A stretch of DNA of 64,000 nucleotides from an uncultured Oscillibacter sp. (GTDB lineage Bacteria > Bacillota > Clostridia > Oscillospirales > Oscillospiraceae). The notes under the pieces are model-generated. The model saw nothing but the letters and a program-made list of their open reading frames with translations. It was not told the origin of the DNA and made no database searches. The translations under genes and the position numbers were made by a program. The stretch is taken from contig UQVS01000002.1 of NCBI GenBank assembly GCA_900544615.1, positions 62,001 to 126,000 on the forward strand. Reading direction: 5' to 3'. Below, piece after piece: positions 27,221 to 36,356 of the stretch (position 1 is its first letter; every line of letters starts with the position of its first letter).

Positions 27221-29674
27221 CTAATCTGTGGTTTTCGCGCCGAAGCGAACCGTCACCACGCTGCCTGCCGCCAGCTCCGTTCCCGCCTCCGCGCTCTGGG
27301 AAATGGCGGTGACGCTGCCGGTGCTGCCACCGGTATTGGTGGCACCGGTGACTTTCATGATCAGGCCCGCATTGGTGAGGGCCTTGTTGGCCTCCGACGG
27401 CGACCTCCCCACTACGTTCGGCACCGTACAGGGCGTATTGGGCTTTTCCGCCCCCAGATAGAGAATGATGGAGGCATTATTGGGGACGATCGCGCCGCCG
27501 GCCGGCGTCTGGTCGGTCACGGTATCGCCGCTGCCCACCGTAGTGCAGGTAAAGCCCGCCGCCGTCAGAGCGGCCTTGGCATCCGCAGCGCTCTTGCCCA
27601 CCACATAGGGAACCGCGGCGTCAGCGCCCGCCAGCTCCTCTGCGCTGTAATCCGGCTCAATGCCCAGCGCAGGCAGGATCTCCGCCATGATCTGGCTGGC
27701 CGTAGGCGCTACCATGGTGCCGCCGTACACGGCGGTACCGGTATCGCGGCGGGGGGTATCCATGGTCAGCAGCATGATGTACTGGGGATCGTCCGCCGGT
27801 GCAAAGCACATGAAGGACACCACCACGTCACCCTGGGGGTTGCTGCTGGTTTTCGTGCCGGTCTTATCGGCAGTGCCGGTCTTGCCGCCGATGCGGTAGC
27901 CTGCCACCTGACCGTTTTTACCGCTGCCGGAGGAAACCACATATTCCAGCGCCTCCCGGACGATGGCGGAGGTCTCCTCGCTGACGACCTGCCGCACCGG
28001 CGTGGAATCGTGCTGGGAGAGCACGTTTCCATCGTCATCCAGCACCTGATCCACAATGTACGGCTCATAGAGGTAGCCGCCGTTGACACAGGCGGCCTGC
28101 GCCCGGATCAGCTCGATGGGGGTCACGTTGAAGGTCTGGCCGAAGGAGTAGGACGCCAGCGACACCACCTGAGAGTTGAAGGTCTTTTCATCCTGAAAAA
28201 TGCCCTGCACCTCACCGATCATGTCGATGCCGGTCTTATCCATCAGGCCAAAGGCCTGCAAGTATTTGTAATAAGTTTCCGTCCCCACTTTCAGGCCCAT
28301 ATCGATGAAGGCCGGGTTGCAGGAATGGCCCACCGCCTCGATCAGCGTCTGCTGGCCGTGGCCGCTGTGCTTGGAGCACCAGATGGCCTTGTTCCAGCCC
28401 TGCACACGGGTGGAGCCGGAGCAGTAGAAGGTGGAGTTTTTCGTCACCTTGCCCTCCTCCAGCGCCGCCGCCAGCGTAATGGGCTTGAAAGTGGAGCCGG
28501 GTTCGTAGGTGGAATCGATGCACTTGTTGCGCCACTGGGTCTGGACGGCGTTGTTGATGGCCGCAGACCGTGCGTCTGCATACGCCTCCTCCGACTCATA
28601 GGAGGAGCGATTGGCGTCGATTTTGGCCAGCGCCGTTTCCAGCTTGGTTTTCAGGGCGTCGTCATACAGGACGCCCGGCTCGTTGAGGTCATAATTGGGA
28701 TAGGACGCCATGGCAACGATGGCGCCGGAGTTCACGTCCATGACAATTCCCGTGCCGCCGTTTTTGGCGCCGTATTTTTTCAGCATACTCTCCAAGCCGT
28801 TTTCAAGGCTCAGCTGCACGTTGGTGTTCAGGGTCAGCACCAGATTGTGGCCGTTTTCCGCATCATAGTATTGCTCATAGGGGTACAGCAGCGCCGTGCC
28901 GGCGGCATTCCGGGCGCTGACGGTATAACCGGCCGTGCCGGTGAGGGTATCGTCATACTTGGCTTCCAGTCCTACGCTGCCCTCGTTTTCATTATTGACA
29001 AAGCCCAGCACGCCGGAGGCCAGCGAGCTGTAGAGATAGTACCGCTTGGAGGAGGGCTGGAGCCAGACGCCCTGAAGCTTCACCCGATCCTGCTCCGGCA
29101 CCTCGTTTCCCTCCGGGTCGATCTCGCCATTGATAAAGCGGCGCACCTCATCGGAAACGTTCTGCTCCGCCTGTCTTTTGATGTTCCAGTAGTCATAGTT
29201 GGTCTTGGTCATCCGCTCTTCCAGCGTTTCCTGCTCCACACCCAGAATCCGGCTGAGTCCCTTGGCGATGTAGGTCTGATCCCGCAGGACGGGAGCCGTG
29301 TACGTCTCGCCCTTGCCGGTGGCCTTCTGGGCGGCTTTGGCCTGATTTTCCTTCTGGGTATCCACGAACTCCGCGATCCGCATGGGGGAAATATTGATAT
29401 CCTCCGCCGTGGCGGAGATGGCCAGCGTGTTCAGGCTGCTGTCGTAGATCGTTCCCCGCGAAGCGGTCACCACGGCGCTGCGGGTCTGCTGCCCCACCGC
29501 CTTTTCCTGAAGCTCTGCATGGCGGCGGATCTGCAAGTCATAGAGGCGCCAGAACAGGATGCCGAAGGTCACCACGCCCAGCGCCAGCATAATAAGTACC
29601 GTCCGGCTACGAACCACCTGATTTGCCCGCCGGGCCGCATCGCTTTTTCTTCTGGGATTGGGATTCTGAGGCAT
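27221..29674 (-). CDS. Class B penicillin-binding protein with two PASTA domains (FtsI/SpoVD type)
   Basis: A septal transpeptidase of 817 residues. One membrane helix (about 25-48) and a PBP dimerisation region (about 55-280) precede the transpeptidase. This domain has STFKPI (Ser about 395), SCN (about 450) and GGKTGTADKTG (about 595). Two C-terminal PASTA repeats (VPYVVGKSAADA... and VPNVVGRSPSEA...) resemble PBP2x; B. subtilis SpoVD has one. Position after rsmH-ftsL matches ftsI/spoVD. The partner polymerase is probably the ftsW product. Confidence 0.95.
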   Translation of the reverse strand: MPQNPNPRRKSDAARRANQVVRSRTVLIMLALGVVTFGILFWRLYDLQIRRHAELQEKAVGQQTRSAVVTASRGTIYDSSLNTLAISATAEDINISPMRIAEFVDTQKENQAKAAQKATGKGETYTAPVLRDQTYIAKGLSRILGVEQETLEERMTKTNYDYWNIKRQAEQNVSDEVRRFINGEIDPEGNEVPEQDRVKLQGVWLQPSSKRYYLYSSLASGVLGFVNNENEGSVGLEAKYDDTLTGTAGYTVSARNAAGTALLYPYEQYYDAENGHNLVLTLNTNVQLSLENGLESMLKKYGAKNGGTGIVMDVNSGAIVAMASYPNYDLNEPGVLYDDALKTKLETALAKIDANRSSYESEEAYADARSAAINNAVQTQWRNKCIDSTYEPGSTFKPITLAAALEEGKVTKNSTFYCSGSTRVQGWNKAIWCSKHSGHGQQTLIEAVGHSCNPAFIDMGLKVGTETYYKYLQAFGLMDKTGIDMIGEVQGIFQDEKTFNSQVVSLASYSFGQTFNVTPIELIRAQAACVNGGYLYEPYIVDQVLDDDGNVLSQHDSTPVRQVVSEETSAIVREALEYVVSSGSGKNGQVAGYRIGGKTGTADKTGTKTSSNPQGDVVVSFMCFAPADDPQYIMLLTMDTPRRDTGTAVYGGTMVAPTASQIMAEILPALGIEPDYSAEELAGADAAVPYVVGKSAADAKAALTAAGFTCTTVGSGDTVTDQTPAGGAIVPNNASIILYLGAEKPNTPCTVPNVVGRSPSEANKALTNAGLIMKVTGATNTGGSTGSVTAISQSAEAGTELAAGSVVTVRFGAKTTD

Positions 29675-29775
29675 GGAGATCTCCTTTCAGCTGGTATTCA
29701 GCAATTCAGAAAAGAAGGGAGCAAGAAGACGCCGGCTTCTCACTCCCCGCTGTGTCACAACATATTATGGCTGGG

Positions 29776-30339
29776 TCAGTCGAAATATTCCACCACGGCG
29801 TAGACTCCATGGTGCAGGGAGCTGAGCATCCGGCTGAGGATGCTGGGACGATCGCTTTCCGTCTGATAGACGGTCGCGCTGTCCTCGCTGGTAATGTCCA
29901 GATAGGCGATCTGGCTACTGGTGGGCTTGGCCATACCGGCGGCTGCCGCCACCTCTTTCACCGTAGCCATGTCAAACATCTGCTCATGCTGCGCCGTCAG
30001 GGTGACATTTTCCGCTTCCAGCGCCGTCAGCTCCGAACGCAGGGTCACGGTATCGGCGGCCAGCGTTGTCAGCTGCACATGGCTCAATAGCAGCATGACC
30101 GCCATGGCAATCACCGCTGTCACGCCCAGCACGGTCAACACCGGCACCGGCTGGTGCTCCCGCACCAGTGCCTGTTCCCGGCGATGGACCTTAGGAAGAG
30201 CCTGCTCCCCATGGCGGGGCATTCTGCCCGCGTGCTCCAACTCCCGTTCCCGGACTGCCCAATCCAGATCACGGGCCAGATTGCCGTTGGTGCTGAATTC
30301 CCGATGGGCGTAACGATATTCTCTGGCTGCGGATGCCAC
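29776..30339 (-). CDS. ftsL: FtsL-like septum protein
   Basis: A 187-residue bitopic protein: long charged cytoplasmic tail, one membrane helix (about 68-88, VLTVLGVTAVIAMAVMLLL) and a heptad-rich coiled coil (about 90-125). This architecture, with its position between rsmH and the class B PBP, marks FtsL; sequence conservation is low in this family. GTG 30339 is chosen because GAAGGAGGGGG lies 5 bp upstream. A longer frame from 30366 has no site. The cytoplasmic part is longer than usual. Confidence 0.78.
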   Translation of the reverse strand: MASAAREYRYAHREFSTNGNLARDLDWAVRERELEHAGRMPRHGEQALPKVHRREQALVREHQPVPVLTVLGVTAVIAMAVMLLLSHVQLTTLAADTVTLRSELTALEAENVTLTAQHEQMFDMATVKEVAAAAGMAKPTSSQIAYLDITSEDSATVYQTESDRPSILSRMLSSLHHGVYAVVEYFD

Positions 30340-30390
30340 GCAGACCCCCTCCTTCTCACAAGCCACAAAGTATTGCGGGGACTTGTCCCC

Positions 30391-31338
30391 TTACAGATCA
30401 AGCGGATCGCATTTTTCCACGACCCGCAGCTTGGCGCTGCGCGCCCGGCTGTTTTCTTCCAATTCCGCCGCCCCGGAAACGATGGGTTTTCGGGTCACCA
30501 GCCGCACGCGGGGCTTCTTCCCGCACACGCACACCGGAAATTCCGGCGGGCAGGTGCAGCCTCTGGCCGCGTTCTGAAACGCCCGCTTGACAATGCGATC
30601 CTCCAGTGAATGGAAGGTGATGACCGCCAGCCGGCCGGACGGATTCAGATGGTCAATAGCCCCGCTGAGCATGGGCGGCAGGGCGTCCAGTTCGCCGTTG
30701 ACGGCAATGCGGATCGCCTGAAAGCTCCGCTTGGCAGGATGCTGCTTCTCCCGGAGCGCCGCGGCAGGCATGGCGGAACGGATCAGCTCCGCCAGCTCCA
30801 GCGTGGTTGCCACAGGCGCAGTCTCCCGCGCCTGCACGATTTTCTTCGCAATGGCAGGGGCATACCGCTCCTCGCCATATTCAAACAGGATGCGGCGCAG
30901 TTCCTCATAGCTCCAGGTGTTCACCACCTCATAGGCAGTCAGGGGCGCCGAGGCGTCCATCCGCATATCCAGCGGCGCATCGTGCATATAGGAAAAGCCG
31001 CGGGACGCATCGTCCAGCTGCGGCGAGGAAACGCCCAGATCGAACAGCATCCCGTCCACGCCAGGAAGATTCAACTCATCCAGAATCCCGCTGATCCGAT
31101 CAAAATTACTGTGAACCAGCGTCACCCGGTCCATCCACGGTGCCAGACGCTCCTGCGCCGCGTCAATGGCGGCCTGATCCCTGTCCACGCAGATCAGACG
31201 GCCGGTGGTCAGGCGTTTTGCTATTTCCCGCGAATGTCCGGCGCGGCCCAGCGTGCCGTCCACATAGATACCCTCCGGCCGGATGTGCAGCGCTTCGATG
31301 CACTCGGCCAGCAAAACAGGCTTGTGCGTAAACTCCAT
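30391..31338 (-). CDS. rsmH: 16S rRNA (cytosine-1402-N4)-methyltransferase RsmH (MraW)
   Basis: It methylates C1402 in the ribosomal decoding centre. The 315-residue protein begins EFTHKPVLLAECIEAL and has the SAM motif DGTLGRAGHS (about 27-36), LFDLGVSSPQLD (about 100-111) and the SGRLAVITFHSLEDR segment (about 240). The length is normal. It starts 3 bp after the mraZ stop, so the two genes are co-transcribed. Confidence 0.97.
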   Translation of the reverse strand: MEFTHKPVLLAECIEALHIRPEGIYVDGTLGRAGHSREIAKRLTTGRLICVDRDQAAIDAAQERLAPWMDRVTLVHSNFDRISGILDELNLPGVDGMLFDLGVSSPQLDDASRGFSYMHDAPLDMRMDASAPLTAYEVVNTWSYEELRRILFEYGEERYAPAIAKKIVQARETAPVATTLELAELIRSAMPAAALREKQHPAKRSFQAIRIAVNGELDALPPMLSGAIDHLNPSGRLAVITFHSLEDRIVKRAFQNAARGCTCPPEFPVCVCGKKPRVRLVTRKPIVSGAAELEENSRARSAKLRVVEKCDPLDL

Positions 31339-31341
31339 GGC

Positions 31342-31785
31342 TCAGCTCCGATTCCGGCGCGCTCTTGCCAGCGCGTCCATGGCGGCGGCCATATCGTCCT
31401 CCTCCAGCATCTGGCGTTCCCGCTCCGTCCATGTAGCGGAATCCCAGATCTCGGCAAAGGCGTTCATGCCCACAATCGTGGCAGACTTTTTCAGGTTGGC
31501 ATAGTTCCGCAGGGCGGCGGGGATCAATACCCGCCCCTGCCCGTCCGGCTCGCACTCCACGGCGTTGGCGTACAGCAGCGTCAGCGCCCGCGCTTCGGTA
31601 TAGGGCAACTCGTCCATATCCTCGGACATCTGCTCCCATTTGGCCTCCGGGTAAATGGTCAGGCAATGCTGCGCGCCGATGGTGATATAAAACTTATCCC
31701 CCAGCGCTTCCCGCATATTGGAGGGGATCACCAACCGGCCCTTGGAGTCGATGGTGTTATTGGACTTGCCCATCAATCTGGCCAC
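31342..31785 (-). CDS. mraZ: Transcriptional regulator MraZ
   Basis: A DNA-binding AbrB-fold protein that controls the dcw cluster. Two MraZ repeats are present, beginning [18 protein letters not shown] and [13 protein letters not shown], giving about 147 residues. GTG 31785 is preferred, about 9 bp after a GGAGG-type site; TTG or ATG at 31776/31773 are alternatives that match the family N-terminus. First gene of the cluster, with a strong promoter and candidate MraZ boxes just upstream. Confidence 0.93.
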   Translation of the reverse strand: MARLMGKSNNTIDSKGRLVIPSNMREALGDKFYITIGAQHCLTIYPEAKWEQMSEDMDELPYTEARALTLLYANAVECEPDGQGRVLIPAALRNYANLKKSATIVGMNAFAEIWDSATWTERERQMLEEDDMAAAMDALARARRNRS

Positions 31786-31850
31786 AGCGACGCCCTCCTC
31801 CCTACTTTTTGGGTTTTTGTGGGCTTTGATGGCACAAACGTGCATATCTT

Positions 31851-31906
31851 CCCCACTTTTCCCCACCATGTACCCTGAGTATAAGCGATTCCAATGGGGA
31901 TTGCAA
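31851..31906 (-). promoter_or_regulatory. dcw promoter with MraZ-box-like repeats
   Basis: TTGCAA (31906-31901) and TATACT (31883-31878) on the minus strand, 17 bp apart. Two direct GTGGGG repeats with 10-bp period follow at 31866-31861 and 31856-31851, around +5 to +20. MraZ is known to bind tandem TGGG-containing repeats at this position, so autoregulation is likely. Confidence 0.75.
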
Positions 31907-32023
31907 GTATTTTTTTCCGATGGAAAGGCATAAAAATCAACCGCTTTTTACGGAAAAGCGGCAGAGTTTTCAACTTTTCGAACGTGCGTTCCCCTTCCGC
32001 TTGTCAGTTTACGTAAAACAAAG

Positions 32024-32059
32024 AGAAGCCACCGGCACAAGATGTTGTGCCGGTGGCTT
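32024..32059. terminator. Terminator after the coiled-coil gene
   Basis: Stem AAGCCACCGGCACAA / TTGTGCCGGTGGCTT with T-rich flanks on both strands. The 185 bp between it and the stop at 32244 contain no convincing gene. Confidence 0.85.
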
Positions 32060-32243
32060 TATTTTTCAATATATTGTACCAGATACAGGTATTTCTTTAC
32101 GCAGTGCAAACACTTCTCCGTCATTTTGAACGAATTTTTCAAAATAACCGTCCACTTTTTCTGCTACCGCATCCGCATTATGGTCAACCGCAGGCAATCA
32201 CGTATGTCTGCCGCCGCAGAAGCCGCCGGATTCCGGGCGTATT

Positions 32244-32771
32244 TCACGCCTCCGGCTGCTCGGCAGGCTTCTTCTCCCCTTCCAGCTTCTCCCGCTGCTC
32301 CTGCATTTTTGCAGCGGAAGCGGCGCGGAACGCCGTCCGGGACTGCTTCACCTCAGACAGTGCCGCCTGAACCGCCTCCTCCGTGCGGGCCAGCGCGTCC
32401 TCGGCATATTCGTTGGCAACCTGACACAGCTGGCGGGAGCGATCCTCTGCATCCGCAATGATCTTCCGGGCCTTTTCCTTGGCGGCGTACAGCACTTCGC
32501 TGTCAGAGATCTTGCTCTTGGCTTCCAGATCCGCCTGCCGCATCATGCGCTCCACGTCCCGTTTGGCCTCATCCACGAACTTTTCACGGGCGGCCAGCAG
32601 CTCCTGCGCCCGCTTCAGCTCCACGGGCATCTGGCTCCGCAGCTCGTCCAGCAGATCCAGAATCTCGTCCCGGTCCACCATACTGAGGTTGGGTTTCAGA
32701 GCCGGGGACTTGGCATCCTCCACCCGCTCGTACAGCATATCGATCAAACGATTGACATCATTTTCAGCCAT
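32244..32771 (-). CDS. Coiled-coil protein resembling ATP synthase subunit B/H or DivIVA-like proteins
   Basis: A 175-residue, almost wholly helical and highly charged protein (MAENDVNRLIDMLYERVEDA...) with long heptad-like stretches through about residue 160. Clostridial homologues beside coaD are often labelled ATPase or F0F1 subunit B-like; there is no ATP site, so that label means only coiled coil. The start at 32771 follows AAGGAG. It lies 12 bp after coaD and is the last gene of the rsmD-coaD unit. Its function is unknown. Confidence 0.75.
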   Translation of the reverse strand: MAENDVNRLIDMLYERVEDAKSPALKPNLSMVDRDEILDLLDELRSQMPVELKRAQELLAAREKFVDEAKRDVERMMRQADLEAKSKISDSEVLYAAKEKARKIIADAEDRSRQLCQVANEYAEDALARTEEAVQAALSEVKQSRTAFRAASAAKMQEQREKLEGEKKPAEQPEA

Positions 32772-32783
32772 CACGCACACTCC

Positions 32784-33269
32784 TTATCGTTTCTCGGTCC
32801 AGTCCCGGATCAGGGGCAGGATCGCCTTGGGCAAATACTTCTCCAACGGCTGGTGGTAATGGATCATCTCCCTCGCCACCGTGGAGCTTAAATAGACGTA
32901 GGCAGGATCTGCCGGCAGCAGCAGCGTCTCCAGTCCCGGATGCAGCCCCCGGTTCACCATGGCCTGCTGATATTCCGTGTCGAAATCCCCGGCCGTGCGG
33001 ATGCCCCGGACGATGGCGGTGGCTTTCCGCTCCGCCGCATAGTCGGACAGCAGGCCGTCGTACAGCTCCGCCGTCACATTGGGCAGCTCCAGAACTGCGG
33101 CCTCCACCAGCTTCAGCTTCTGCGCCGGGGTAAACATCTGCCCTTTTTTCTCCGCGTTGGGGCTGACGCACACATACACCTGATCGAAGCAGGCCGCCGC
33201 CCGGCGGATAATGTCCAAATGTCCCAGCGTGATGGGATCAAAGCTCCCTGAGCAGACTGCGATCCTCAT
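32784..33269 (-). CDS. coaD: Phosphopantetheine adenylyltransferase CoaD
   Basis: The penultimate enzyme of coenzyme A synthesis; it adenylates 4'-phosphopantetheine. The 161-residue protein has the nucleotidyltransferase motif GSFDPITLGH (about 8-17) and, at about 88-93, RGIRTAGDF, matching the family's RGLRxxxDF. YLSSTVAREM near the C-terminus binds ATP. Its ATG overlaps the rsmD stop as ATGA, a pairing conserved across Firmicutes. Confidence 0.97.
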   Translation of the reverse strand: MRIAVCSGSFDPITLGHLDIIRRAAACFDQVYVCVSPNAEKKGQMFTPAQKLKLVEAAVLELPNVTAELYDGLLSDYAAERKATAIVRGIRTAGDFDTEYQQAMVNRGLHPGLETLLLPADPAYVYLSSTVAREMIHYHQPLEKYLPKAILPLIRDWTEKR

Positions 33270-33829
33270 GCCTCTGCCTCCCCGTCTCCGTCCCGGTGGT
33301 AAATGGTGACGGCAATCTTCCCATAGCGGTAGGTACGGCCCATACGGTAGGGCGCGGACAGGGCGGGAAGGGACTTGTCCACCGGATGCTCCGCGATCAT
33401 CATGCCATGCACGCTCAGCAGGTCGTGGCGGGCAATGTGGGCAATAGCCGTTTCCAGCAGATCCGTCTGGTAGGGCGGATCCAGAAAAACAAGGTCATAT
33501 TTCTCCCGGACGGACTTCAGAAACTCCATGGAGTCTCCGGCCACCACCCGCGCCCGATCCGTCAGGTTGCAGAGCTTCAGGTTTTCTTTCGCCAATGACA
33601 CGGCGTCAGGCCGCCGGTCCACAAACACGGCGGATGCAGCCCCCCGGCTGAGGCACTCGATGCCCAGCTGGCCGGTGCCGGCAAAGAGATCCAGCACCTT
33701 GCGGCCCTCAATATCAAATTGCAGGACGTTGAACAGCCCCTCCTTCACCCGGTCGGTGGTGGGGCGAGTCTCCATCCCCTCTAATTCCTTTAAGCGGCGT
33801 CCTCTGGCGGAGCCGGTGATAACGCGCAT
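33266..33829 (-). CDS. rsmD: 16S rRNA (guanine-966-N2)-methyltransferase RsmD
   Basis: A 187-residue SAM-dependent enzyme that methylates G966. It starts MRVITGSARGRRL, has ETRPTTDRVKEGLFN, the SAM-binding LDLFAGTGQLGIE (about 47-59) and the catalytic DPPY (about 120). ATG 33829 is fixed by GAGGAGG 8 bp upstream; the longer upstream frame lies largely in the leader. First gene of the rsmD-coaD-coiled-coil operon. Confidence 0.95.
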   Translation of the reverse strand: MRVITGSARGRRLKELEGMETRPTTDRVKEGLFNVLQFDIEGRKVLDLFAGTGQLGIECLSRGAASAVFVDRRPDAVSLAKENLKLCNLTDRARVVAGDSMEFLKSVREKYDLVFLDPPYQTDLLETAIAHIARHDLLSVHGMMIAEHPVDKSLPALSAPYRMGRTYRYGKIAVTIYHRDGDGEAEA

Positions 33830-33881
33830 GGCGCAATCCTCCTCAACGTGCTGAACCGGCCTGTCCGCCGCGCTGTGCATC

Positions 33882-34019
33882 CCGAATGTCCGGCGCTTCC
33901 GTCCGATGCGGACATTCCGGCGCGGGCCTCCGCTCCCCGCGGCAGCTGTCAACTGTTCAGCAGAGTTATTGCATGGCAAATACATTTTTCATTTTACGGC
34001 AAAAGGCGCACTATTTCAA
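33882..34019 (-). promoter_or_regulatory. rsmD operon promoter and leader hairpin
   Basis: TTGAAA (34019-34014) and TAAAAT (33996-33991) with a 17-bp spacer on the minus strand. The leader carries a long hairpin with arms CCGAATGTCCG (33882-33892) and CGGACATTCCGG (33909-33920), about 50 nt before the start codon. No riboswitch class was recognised. Confidence 0.7.
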
Positions 34020-34117
34020 TAGTTTTTCCGCAAATCCATCCGAGCACCGGGCAGTATTTTCCCATTTGCCCTGTGCATTTTTGTGAAATCCGCCAGTATT
34101 CTGCGGTCTTTTCGCCC

Positions 34118-34621
34118 TCAATAGCTGCTGATATCCAGACTCGCATCATCCGAGCCTTTTTCAATTTTCCGAATCTCCACGGTGTATTTCAGTTCCGGGC
34201 TGACAGCGACCTCCACCCGGTCTCCGGCCTTGTGGCCCATCAGCGCCCGCCCCACCGGGGACTCCTTGCTGATGAGGCCCTTCAGGGCGTCCTGCCGCAG
34301 GGTGGTGACAATGCGGACGGTCATCTCCTTCTTCATCATCTCATTATAAATTGTGACCGTATCAAACAGGCTCACCGTGTCCGCCGTCTCCTTCACCTCG
34401 ATGACCCTGGCGGTGCGGATCATCCGTTCCAGATAGCGGATACGGCTGTCATTGCGGTTTTTCGCCTGCTTGGCGCACTTATATTCGTAATTTTCACTGA
34501 GATCCCCAAAGGCGCGGGCAGTCTGTACCTCTTCGATCAGCTGGGGCCGCAGTTCCCGAACCCGATAGTCGATCTCCTCCTGCATTTTACGGATATCCAC
34601 CTCTGTCAGTTCGTCATACAT
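34118..34621 (-). CDS. greA: Transcription elongation factor GreA/GreB
   Basis: It rescues backtracked RNA polymerase by stimulating transcript cleavage. The 167-residue protein has an N-terminal coiled coil carrying the tip acidic residues in FGDLSENYEYKCAK (about 40-53). The C-terminal FKBP-like domain has SPVGRALMGHKAGD (about 127-140). ATG 34621 follows GGAGGAATCATC. It is a single gene. Confidence 0.93.
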   Translation of the reverse strand: MYDELTEVDIRKMQEEIDYRVRELRPQLIEEVQTARAFGDLSENYEYKCAKQAKNRNDSRIRYLERMIRTARVIEVKETADTVSLFDTVTIYNEMMKKEMTVRIVTTLRQDALKGLISKESPVGRALMGHKAGDRVEVAVSPELKYTVEIRKIEKGSDDASLDISSY

Positions 34622-34659
34622 GATGATTCCTCCATTCCGGTTTTCTGGATTTCCCACGC

Positions 34660-34688
34660 AGTATAGCACAAAAAAGCGCTCAGGACAA
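34660..34688 (-). promoter_or_regulatory. greA promoter
   Basis: TTGTCC and TATACT on the minus strand with a 17-bp spacer. A GC-rich inverted repeat (GCCCGGCC / GGCCGGGC, 34690-34723) lies immediately upstream and may end the ferritin-like transcript. Confidence 0.65.
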
Positions 34689-34732
34689 CGCCCGGCCCAC
34701 CGAAAGTTTCCGGCAGGCCGGGCAATTCCCCC

Positions 34733-35380
34733 TCAGCAATATGCCCGGCGGGTCAGACTGCGCTCCAGCAGGCTCATCACCCGCTCCGCGTGGCGGTATT
34801 CGTCGCCGCTCAGTTCGTTCAGCAGCCGGGCAAGGCAGATATCCGAGGTGCTGTCCGCTGTCCGGGCATAGTTGAAGCCGCCGCAGGCCTCCTCATGGTA
34901 GCACTGCCGCAGAGCGCCGCACCAGTCCCCCATGCACAGCTGCCCCTGCACCATGTTGGGGCGGTAGCACTGCCCGGTAATGAGATACCGGGCCGACAGC
35001 AGCCGCCGGGCGTGAGCGCCCTCGTCCTCCGCGATCTCCCGCAGGGTCTGCCGCGCCCAGACCGGCGCCTGCCGGGCCAGCGCCAGATACCGCCGCTGAT
35101 CCTCCAGCTCCTCTTCGATGTACCCCTCCAGCACCTCCAGCAGCTCTGCCGCCTCGCTTCCCATGCAGCAGGGATTCGGCTCCGCGCCGGACAGCTGGCT
35201 TTCCTGCGCCGCAGTCAGGCTGCCGGAGTTGGCAGGCTGCGTGATCTGCCCGCCGCCGCGGGCGGGCAGAGTCTCCGCCGCTGTTTCCGGGTACGGCTCC
35301 AGCGCCGGATTCACCCGCTGCCAGAGCCGGTCATGCTGGCGGAAGTCATAGATCTCCGGGGTATGGAGATTTTGTTCCAT
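34733..35380 (-). CDS. Ferritin-like (rubrerythrin-type) domain protein
   Basis: A 215-residue protein with a Gly/Pro/Ala-rich N-terminal region of about 75 residues. A four-helix ferritin-like domain follows, with possible di-iron ligands in YIEEELEDQRRY, EDEGAHARR, YHEEA and GDEYRHAER. Several Cys (NPCCMG, QLCMGDWCGA, QCYHEEACGG) are extra to classical rubrerythrins, and no rubredoxin domain is seen. An oxidative-stress or metal-handling role is inferred from the fold only. The start follows GGAGGGATCTCA. It is divergent from the Fe-S assembly genes. Confidence 0.7.
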   Translation of the reverse strand: MEQNLHTPEIYDFRQHDRLWQRVNPALEPYPETAAETLPARGGGQITQPANSGSLTAAQESQLSGAEPNPCCMGSEAAELLEVLEGYIEEELEDQRRYLALARQAPVWARQTLREIAEDEGAHARRLLSARYLITGQCYRPNMVQGQLCMGDWCGALRQCYHEEACGGFNYARTADSTSDICLARLLNELSGDEYRHAERVMSLLERSLTRRAYC

Positions 35381-35459
35381 TGAGATCCCTCCTTTTCCTT
35401 TCAGCCTATGCATACGGTAGGAAAAAGTTCCTGTTTCTGCGAAAACGCCCACAAAATCT

Positions 35460-35488
35460 TTGACAACTGCCTGTAAATATGCTATGGT
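35460..35488 (+). promoter_or_regulatory. Promoter of the sufCB unit
   Basis: TTGACA and TATGGT with a 17-bp spacer. The leader of about 125 nt contains a hairpin (GCAGGCG 35495-35501 / CGCCTGC 35517-35523) and a second possible -10 (TATACT near 35566). No Fe-S regulator site could be assigned. Confidence 0.65.
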
Positions 35489-35618
35489 GGAACGGCAGGC
35501 GGATTTCGAGCGGTTTCGCCTGCTTTCTGTTGCTTCTGCAACCCATAAAGTATCCGCAAATCTGGTATACTACCTGAAAACAGGAATTTTTTCCTTTCCC
35601 CATAAAGGAGGACCTTCC

Positions 35619-36356
35619 ATGCTGGAATTAAAGCATATCAGCTATTCCGTTCAGGAAGCCGACGAAACGCTGGGCATCCTGAAGGACATTTCTCTCACCA
35701 TCGATGACCACAAGCTGGTGGTCTTCACCGGCCCCAACGGCGGCGGCAAAACCACGCTGGCAAAAATCATCATGGGCCTGGCCACCCCCACAGAGGGGCA
35801 GATCCTCTGGAATGGGCAGGACGTCACCCATCTGAGCATCACCCAGCGGGCCAGACTCGGCATCAGCTACGGCTTCCAGCAGCCTCCCCGGTTCAAGGGA
35901 CTCACCGTCCGGGATCTGCTGACCATCGCCTCCGGCGACCAGAAGCTCACCAAGGACAAGTGCTGCCAGTACCTGACCCGCGTCGGTCTGTGCGCCAACG
36001 ATTATCTGGATCGGGAGGTGGACGTGTCCCTCTCCGGCGGTGAGGTCAAGCGCATTGAGATCGCCTCTATTCTGGCCCGGAACAGCCAGCTGATGATCTT
36101 CGACGAGCCGGAGGCCGGCATTGACCTGTGGTCCTTCGCCCGGCTGACGGAGACCTTCGAGCAGATTCACCGGCAGGGCAGCGCCACCATGATCATCATC
36201 TCCCATCAGGAGCGGATCATCTCCCTTGCGGACGAGGTCATCGTGGTGGGAGACGGCGCAATCCGCCGCCGCGGCTCCGCAGAGGAGATTCTGCCGCAGA
36301 TCCTGTCTGATACGCTGGGTAACTGCCCGGTACTGAACAAGGAGGTACACGCCTGA
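35619..36356 (+). CDS. sufC: Fe-S cluster assembly ATPase SufC (minimal SUF/SMS type)
   Basis: A 245-residue soluble ABC ATPase that powers cluster assembly on the SufB scaffold. Walker A GPNGGGKTT (about 38-46), the signature LSGGEVKR (about 139) and Walker B LMIFDEPEAGID (about 162-173) match SufC. It is not a transporter subunit: no permease is linked. Only sufC and one sufB-like gene are present, without sufS, sufU or sufD, which is the two-component minimal (SMS) arrangement of Clostridia and archaea. Confidence 0.93.
   Translation: MLELKHISYSVQEADETLGILKDISLTIDDHKLVVFTGPNGGGKTTLAKIIMGLATPTEGQILWNGQDVTHLSITQRARLGISYGFQQPPRFKGLTVRDLLTIASGDQKLTKDKCCQYLTRVGLCANDYLDREVDVSLSGGEVKRIEIASILARNSQLMIFDEPEAGIDLWSFARLTETFEQIHRQGSATMIIISHQERIISLADEVIVVGDGAIRRRGSAEEILPQILSDTLGNCPVLNKEVHA

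Noticed and set aside
31229..31245. GAATGTCCGGC recurring with hairpins at 16046 and 33882 as a dispersed repeat family
   Set aside because: The shared words are short, one is inside rsmH, and the flanks differ; coincidence is sufficient.
32060..32200. Possible short minus-strand frame ending near 32066
   Set aside because: About 40 codons reach a stop, but no ribosome binding site or sensible start is present; left as non-coding.
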